Assembly (NCBI GenBank): GCA_009926625.1
Contig: RFON01000002.1
Span: 1-64,000 of the forward strand
Direction of reading: 5' to 3'
From: Planctomycetota bacterium
GTDB lineage: Bacteria; Planctomycetota; Phycisphaerae; Phycisphaerales; SM1A02
Length of the DNA stretch: 64,000 nucleotides
Shown here: positions 59,052-64,000 of the stretch, piece by piece
Layout: every line of letters begins with the position of its first letter
Position numbering within the stretch: position 1 is the stretch's first letter
Position numbers and translations under genes: made by a program
The notes under the pieces: generated by a model
What the model saw: the letters and a program-made list of their open reading frames with translations, nothing else
What the model was told of the DNA's origin: nothing
The model's database searches: none

Positions 59052-59525
59052 ATGGCGCACTGTCCCGTACCGCTTGATTCGTTGGGTGAACGCTTCTCGC
59101 TGCAGCAGGCGCTCGAAGCAGTGATTCGACACTTTCGCTGCGATAGCGGCACCATCCACGCAACCGCTGCGGATGGGCACCTGCATCTGCGTGCACTCGT
59201 TGGTCAGTTCCCGCCACCCGTGCTCGATGCGATTCGCACGATTCCCTTCGGCAAGGGGCTCGCGGGTCTTGCCGCATCGCGTCGCACTGCCGTGACGGTG
59301 TGCAATCTCCAGAGCGATCAGTCGGGCGATGTTCGACCAGGCGCCCGTGCGACCGGCATGGAAGGTGCGATCACCGTTCCCGCAATCGACACAGGCACAG
59401 GCGAAGTGGTTGGCGTGATGGGCATTGCCTGCATCGCCCCGCGCACCTACACCGACGAGGAGAGTGCGCACTTGCTCTCGTGTGCAGCCGCGGTCATCCC
59501 GCTGCTGCGCGCAGCGTCAGCCTGA
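59052..59525 (+). CDS. GAF-domain protein
   Basis: 157 aa single GAF domain (SLQQALEAVIRHFRCDSGTIH, FGKGLAGLAASRRTAVTV, AITVPAIDTGTGEVVGVMGI). Such lone GAFs are often methionine-sulfoxide-reductase-like or small-molecule sensors; the cysteine pattern for MsrC is not complete, so sensing is only a guess. Starts 30 nt after asnB on the same strand. Confidence 0.82.
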   Translation: MAHCPVPLDSLGERFSLQQALEAVIRHFRCDSGTIHATAADGHLHLRALVGQFPPPVLDAIRTIPFGKGLAGLAASRRTAVTVCNLQSDQSGDVRPGARATGMEGAITVPAIDTGTGEVVGVMGIACIAPRTYTDEESAHLLSCAAAVIPLLRAASA

Positions 59526-59537
59526 TCCGCGGGCGAA

Positions 59538-62153
59538 TCACACGGACTGGGGCCTGCCCGTCGACTTCTCGAAGGTGAACGACTTGCCCTGGAAGCCGAC
59601 CGCGACCGTGTCGCCGTCCTCGAAGTTTCCGCTGAGGATTCCTGAGGCGATCGGATTCTCGATGCGGTGCTGCACGACGCGCTTCAGCGGCCGCGCACCG
59701 AACTGCGGGTCGTACCCCTCGGACGCGAGGGCCATGCACGCTGCTTCGGAGACATCCAGGTTGATGCCGCGCTGCTTCATCCGGCGTCCAAGCTGATCGA
59801 GCTGGATGCGGGTGACCGCTGCCAACTGGGTGCGGGTGAGCTGGCGGAACACCACCGTCTCGTCGATGCGGTTCAGGAGCTCTGGTCGCAGGTGCTGCTT
59901 GAGCAAGGTGCGGACATGCGCTTCCACCAATTCTTCCGACTCGCCGCGTTCACCCATCTCGAGGATCGCCGCGGATCCGATGTTGCTCGTCATCACGATG
60001 ATCGTGTTGGCAAAGTTGACGGTGCGCCCTTGTCCGTCGGTGAGTCGTCCGTCGTCGAGCACCTGCAGCAGCACATTGCTCACGTCTGGATGCGCCTTCT
60101 CGAATTCGTCGAACAGCACCACGCAGTACGGGCGTCGTCGGACCGCTTCCGTCAGTCGGCCGCCCTCCTCATAGCCCACATATCCCGGCGGTGCACCGAT
60201 GAGTCGCGCGACGGCATGCTGCTCCATGAACTCGCTCATGTCGATTCGCACCATCGCATCGGTTGAATCAAAGAGCAGTTCGGCGAGCGCCTTGCACAGC
60301 TCTGTCTTGCCGACGCCAGTCGGACCGAGGAACAGGAAGGATCCGATCGGACGGTTGGGTTCACCGAGACCTGCACGGTTTCGGCGAACTGCTTCAGCCA
60401 CTGCGCTGACCGCTGCGTCCTGGCCAACCACGCGCCGCCGCAGCGACTGCTCGATGTGCAGCAACTTCTCCCGTTCACTCTCGACGAGCTTCGACAGTGG
60501 GATCCCCGTCCACTTGGCAACCACCTCTGCAACGGCTTCGGGGTCGACTTCCTCCTTCACGAGTGCGCCCCCCGAATCAAGTCGCTTGTGCAGGGCGGTC
60601 TCCGCGTCCGTCCGTCGACGCTCGAGTTCGCGGATCTCACCGTGCTGGATGCGCGCGGCGCGATCAAAGTCGCCGCGCCGCTGTGCCTGCTCGAACTCCA
60701 CCTTTCGCGCTTCGATGTCGCGGTCGATGTGCTTGACCGAGTCAAGATCCGCCTTCTCCACTTCCCACTGCGCCGTCATGGCTCGATCACGCTCGCGTTC
60801 CTCGGCCAGTTCCTGCTCCACTGCCACGAGTCGCTGGGCGCTCTGCGGATCCTTCTCGATCTGCAGTGCCGCCTTCTCGATTTCAAGCGTGGTGATGCTG
60901 CGTCGAATGACATCCAATTCCATCGGCATCGAATCGTTCTCGATGCGGAGCCGGCTCGCGGCTTCGTCAAGCAGGTCGATCGCCTTGTCGGGAAGGAATC
61001 GATCGCTGATGTAGCGGTCGCTCAGCTGCGCCGCCGCCACGAGCGCACTGTCCTGGATTCGGACGCCGTGGTGGGCTTGGTACCGCTCCTTGAGTCCGCG
61101 GAGGATGGCGATCGTGTCTTCCACCGATGGCTCGCCGATGTAGACCGGGCTGAATCGGCGCTCGAATGCCGCGTCCTTCTCGACATGCTTTCGGTACTCA
61201 TCGAGCGTGGTAGCGCCGATGCAGTGCAGTTCGCCGCGAGCGAGCGCCGGCTTGAGCAATTGTCCGGCACCGACAGCGCCCTCAGCCTGACCTGCGCCGA
61301 CGATCGTGTGGAGTTCATCGATGAACAGGATGATGCGGCCGGCGCTCGCGGCAACCTCGCGGAGCACGGCCTTGAGGCGCTCCTCGAACTCGCCGCGGTA
61401 CTTGGCGCCGGCAAGCAGGGCGCCCACATCAAGCGCCACGATTCGAGCCGAACGCATCGATTCCGGGCAGTCGCCATTGAGGATTCGCTGCGCAAGCCCC
61501 TCCGCAATGGCCGTCTTGCCAACCCCCGGTTCGCCGATCAGCACCGGGTTGTTCTTGGATCGACGCGACAAGACCTGCATGCAGCGGCGAATCTCCTCGT
61601 CACGCCCCACCACGGGGTCGAGCTTTCCCGACGCGGCGAGTTCATTCAGGTCCTTTCCGTACTTCTTCAGCGCGTCGAATGCGTTCTCGCCGCCTGGGTC
61701 GTGGATGCCTTGAACGCCACTGGACTTGCGCACCTCAAGCGCAGCGCGCTCGAGCGTCTTCGCATCGGCGCCGACGAGCGCGAGCACTTCCTGCGCACTC
61801 CCCTTGACCTGCGCAAGGGCAATCAGCAGGTGGTCGCTCGACACATACGAGTCCTTCAACTTCTGTGCGAGGCGTTCCGCCGCCCCGATCGCCTCCGTCA
61901 GGTCTCGCGCGACGCCGGGCGCGGTCCCCTGGACCCTCGGCAGTCGCGCGAGCTGCGCCTGAGCGGTGGCAAGCACGCGTGCGCCGTCGAGCCCCGCCTT
62001 CGCGAGGACGCCCGCCGCGGGTCCATCCTTCTCTGCCAAGAGTGCCGCGAGCAGGTGCAGCGAAGTGATTTCGCCATGTTGGTCACGGACCGCGGCGGAC
62101 TGCGCCTGCGAGATGGCACCTTGCGCGAGAGTGGTGAAGCGTTCGAAGTTCAT
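59538..62153 (-). CDS. clpB: ATP-dependent disaggregase ClpB
   Basis: Hsp100 disaggregase working with DnaK. 871 aa from ATG 62153 ([11 protein letters not shown]). Clp_N repeats, first AAA+ domain with GEPGVGKT, middle coiled coil (residues about 400-530, [20 protein letters not shown]), second AAA+ domain with GPTGVGKT and a C-terminal D2-small domain. No own CIRCE or HrcA site recognised upstream. Confidence 0.96.
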   Translation of the reverse strand: MNFERFTTLAQGAISQAQSAAVRDQHGEITSLHLLAALLAEKDGPAAGVLAKAGLDGARVLATAQAQLARLPRVQGTAPGVARDLTEAIGAAERLAQKLKDSYVSSDHLLIALAQVKGSAQEVLALVGADAKTLERAALEVRKSSGVQGIHDPGGENAFDALKKYGKDLNELAASGKLDPVVGRDEEIRRCMQVLSRRSKNNPVLIGEPGVGKTAIAEGLAQRILNGDCPESMRSARIVALDVGALLAGAKYRGEFEERLKAVLREVAASAGRIILFIDELHTIVGAGQAEGAVGAGQLLKPALARGELHCIGATTLDEYRKHVEKDAAFERRFSPVYIGEPSVEDTIAILRGLKERYQAHHGVRIQDSALVAAAQLSDRYISDRFLPDKAIDLLDEAASRLRIENDSMPMELDVIRRSITTLEIEKAALQIEKDPQSAQRLVAVEQELAEERERDRAMTAQWEVEKADLDSVKHIDRDIEARKVEFEQAQRRGDFDRAARIQHGEIRELERRRTDAETALHKRLDSGGALVKEEVDPEAVAEVVAKWTGIPLSKLVESEREKLLHIEQSLRRRVVGQDAAVSAVAEAVRRNRAGLGEPNRPIGSFLFLGPTGVGKTELCKALAELLFDSTDAMVRIDMSEFMEQHAVARLIGAPPGYVGYEEGGRLTEAVRRRPYCVVLFDEFEKAHPDVSNVLLQVLDDGRLTDGQGRTVNFANTIIVMTSNIGSAAILEMGERGESEELVEAHVRTLLKQHLRPELLNRIDETVVFRQLTRTQLAAVTRIQLDQLGRRMKQRGINLDVSEAACMALASEGYDPQFGARPLKRVVQHRIENPIASGILSGNFEDGDTVAVGFQGKSFTFEKSTGRPQSV

Positions 62154-62221
62154 GGGACTCGACCGTAGCAATATCCATGCCGCGGATTCTGCGGATGCAG
62201 TCGCCGCAGCGATCCCGCGAT

Positions 62222-63139
62222 TCAGCGGTAAATCACGGGAAAGTTGTGGGGGATCAACTCGGGGCGATCGTGCAGCCAACCCACCATCCATCGGAACGCA
62301 TCCACAAGGCGCGGTCCAGGGCGATTGAACATTTGATTGCCGTCCACCAGTGCTACCCGACCTCGTTCGAGGTTCGCTGGAAGCACGCTCCACCATCGCT
62401 CCGCCAGGAGTGCTGGCAACTCCGCCTCGATGGCAGGCAGTGGCAAACCGCAAGGGCAAATGATCACTCGGTCTGGTGCCGCTGCCACGATCTCCTCAAC
62501 GGATGCCACGCGGCTCTTGAACCCAGCGGCGTTCAGCGAATGGCGCGCGCCTGCAGCGCGAATCAGTTCGGGCGTCCAGTGACCACCCACGAAGGTCGGG
62601 TTCATCCACTCCAGGAAGAGCACCTCAGGTCCCTCCTCGTACGGGTTCACGAAGTCGACCGCCGTCCACCATCGTTCACGGAGTTCCACCATCGCGGCTT
62701 CTGCCTCGCGCTCGAGCCCGACCGCCGCGCCAACTCGGAGCAGGTCATCGAACACGGCCCAGATGGACTTTGGATCGAGGCTCACAACAGTGGGCATCGG
62801 ATCCATCGAGCGCGCGACAGCCTGCACAGTCTGCAAGTCGATGGAGCACACTTCGCAAAGATCCTGCGTCAGGATCACATCGGGCTTGAGCGCACGAAGT
62901 TGATCGACATCCAGCGCGTAGAGGGACTCGCCCGCACCCAATGCTGCGCGGACGGCGCGGTCGATGTCTGCGCTTGATCCCTCGCCGACAAGCATGGGCG
63001 TCCGCTGACCTGTCAGCACGGGAAGGTGATCCAGACCCAGCGGGAAGTCACATTCGTGGCTGCGACCGACGAGCAGTGATGCACCGCCCACCCTGCAGAG
63101 GATTTCGGTTGCCGAGGGCAGGAGGCTGACGACGCGCAC
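62222..63139 (-). CDS. BtuF-like cobalamin-binding protein (no signal peptide)
   Basis: 305 aa from GTG 63139; a TTG at 63166 is also in frame. Helical-backbone metal-receptor fold: [13 protein letters not shown] at the N-terminus and [21 protein letters not shown] in the second lobe, typical of BtuF-family proteins. No signal peptide or lipobox is visible, so it appears cytoplasmic or exported by another route. No BtuC/D genes adjacent. Upstream of clpB (68 nt), divergent from the dockerin-like gene. Confidence 0.8.
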   Translation of the reverse strand: MRVVSLLPSATEILCRVGGASLLVGRSHECDFPLGLDHLPVLTGQRTPMLVGEGSSADIDRAVRAALGAGESLYALDVDQLRALKPDVILTQDLCEVCSIDLQTVQAVARSMDPMPTVVSLDPKSIWAVFDDLLRVGAAVGLEREAEAAMVELRERWWTAVDFVNPYEEGPEVLFLEWMNPTFVGGHWTPELIRAAGARHSLNAAGFKSRVASVEEIVAAAPDRVIICPCGLPLPAIEAELPALLAERWWSVLPANLERGRVALVDGNQMFNRPGPRLVDAFRWMVGWLHDRPELIPHNFPVIYR

Positions 63140-63244
63140 GCGTTCACCATAGCCGCACTGGCGCAACGCGAGGATGTTGATTGTGGCGGAGAACGGTTGT
63201 GTCCTCCATTTGCATCAGTCCGCAGTTGGGTTACCTTGATCACC

Positions 63245-63979
63245 ATGCGACTTGCCACCGTCGTTTCCTGGGCCGCACCCTTGGTGGTTGCTTCAGCGGC
63301 TGCCGCGATCTTGGTGCATGAAACCGCGGATCCGTTCGGTGGATTCTTCGGCTTGTGGGGACCTGATGTGTCGGTGCAGCAAAGTGTCGGTGCCCGCTTT
63401 GTCCCAAGCGGTGACTACACCCTTCAGCAGGTGAAGATCTGGCTGATGGACAACAGTGGCGGCTCCCATCCGCAGGTCCGCATCACATTGCGGACGGACC
63501 AGTCGACGGCATCTGGTTCGGGTTCGAGCCTGCCGTCGAACGAAGTCTTGGAGGAGTGGACAATCGAGACCCAGGCTGTTGGTTGGAGTCCCGTGCAGGA
63601 GGTCATGCAGTCGCGAGGCGGCGTTGCGTTGCGATCCGGGCAGAAGTATTGGGTCGTCGCGCAGTCGACGGCACAGCCGGGGCTGAACGCGGTGTGGAAC
63701 TTCGCTTCGGTTGGGAATCAGTTCGTGGCGATCACGCAACCCGATGGCGTGACCTGGCAGGCGGGTGGGTTCGGCGCTGCACCAACACTGATTGTCGAGG
63801 GAACCCCTGGGCTGCCCATTCGGCAGGGCGACATCAACCGCGATGGACTTGTGAACGGCTTGGACCTGACCGAGTTGCTCGGTGCGTGGGGGGAATGCGG
63901 CGACTGCGCAGCTGACATCGATCAAGACGGATTTGTCGGGGGACAAGACATCACGACCCTGCTGACGAATTGGGGTTGA
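63245..63979 (+). CDS. Secreted protein with dockerin-like C-terminal repeat
   Basis: 244 aa. Signal peptide ([16 protein letters not shown]) followed by a beta-rich domain of about 170 residues with no recognised family. The C-terminus is a dockerin type I-like pair: [22 protein letters not shown], then [22 protein letters not shown], with D-x-N/D-x-D-G Ca-binding spacing. This ending is a hallmark of Phycisphaerae exported proteins, probably for surface attachment. The stop is at the end of the repeat; ATG 63245 gives the signal peptide. Confidence 0.88.
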   Translation: MRLATVVSWAAPLVVASAAAAILVHETADPFGGFFGLWGPDVSVQQSVGARFVPSGDYTLQQVKIWLMDNSGGSHPQVRITLRTDQSTASGSGSSLPSNEVLEEWTIETQAVGWSPVQEVMQSRGGVALRSGQKYWVVAQSTAQPGLNAVWNFASVGNQFVAITQPDGVTWQAGGFGAAPTLIVEGTPGLPIRQGDINRDGLVNGLDLTELLGAWGECGDCAADIDQDGFVGGQDITTLLTNWG

Positions 63980-64000
63980 CCCAAGGCGTCACTTCCAGAT

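Noticed and set aside
57006-59471. 821-codon minus-strand frame
   Set aside because: Antisense to asnB and the GAF gene; Arg/His-rich composition typical of GC-rich shadow frames.
60456-62168. 570-codon plus-strand frame
   Set aside because: Exactly antisense to clpB, with no recognisable domain.

Overview
The window looks like chromosome of a GC-rich planctomycete, probably of the Phycisphaerae. Pointers are a secreted protein ending in a dockerin-like Ca-binding repeat that closes on LxxWG (63245-63979), two solitary type IV pilin-like proteins with the FTxxELLVVxxII N-terminus, a fused AroD-AroE enzyme and a YtcA-type lipoprotein. This is inference from gene content; there is no 16S rRNA here.

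Left end, 1-11.9 kb: an accessory, defence-type island. It holds a type I restriction-modification set (hsdM cut by the window edge, hsdS, hsdR), a DUF262/HNH protein on the same strand, a four-gene serine-recombinase cassette on the minus strand (small ORF, DUF2924, large serine recombinase, HTH protein, joined by 4-8 nt overlaps), and a second, diverged DUF262/HNH gene. The two DUF262 genes face each other with the recombinase cassette between them. The island ends in about 320 bp rich in inverted repeats, then a terminator and the initiator tRNA gene with a good sigma70-type promoter. A second island boundary is not visible.

Right of the tRNA, 12-64 kb: ordinary dense chromosome on both strands. 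Groups: PhaR-like regulator, MFS exporter, NagZ; an operon of DUF2892, P1B-4 metal ATPase and M28 peptidase; pilin-like protein, AsnRS, a degenerate receiver protein, groES-groEL with terminator; POT peptide transporter and second pilin-like protein; isoaspartyl peptidase-like Ntn hydrolase and cobalamin adenosyltransferase; upp-argS-M42 peptidase; a RibBA homologue with damaged active sites coupled to a LolA-like lipoprotein and a TPR/metallopeptidase protein; a tandem Lrp regulator, PLP dehydratase and MFS transporter; a TPP riboswitch and thiC; MGDG-synthase-like glycosyltransferase with an LpxH-like phosphoesterase; PepP, phenylalanine hydroxylase; a YtcA/HlyD/FUSC efflux set; aroDE-aroC; asnB, GAF protein, clpB, a BtuF-like protein and the dockerin-like secreted protein.

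How genes work together: HsdMSR forms one restriction complex, and the two DUF262 proteins are plausible extra anti-phage nucleases beside it. AroDE and AroC carry out the third, fourth and last shikimate-pathway steps. GroES/GroEL and ClpB cover protein folding. The POT transporter, NagZ, PepP, M28, M42 and isoaspartyl peptidase genes suggest peptide scavenging and turnover.
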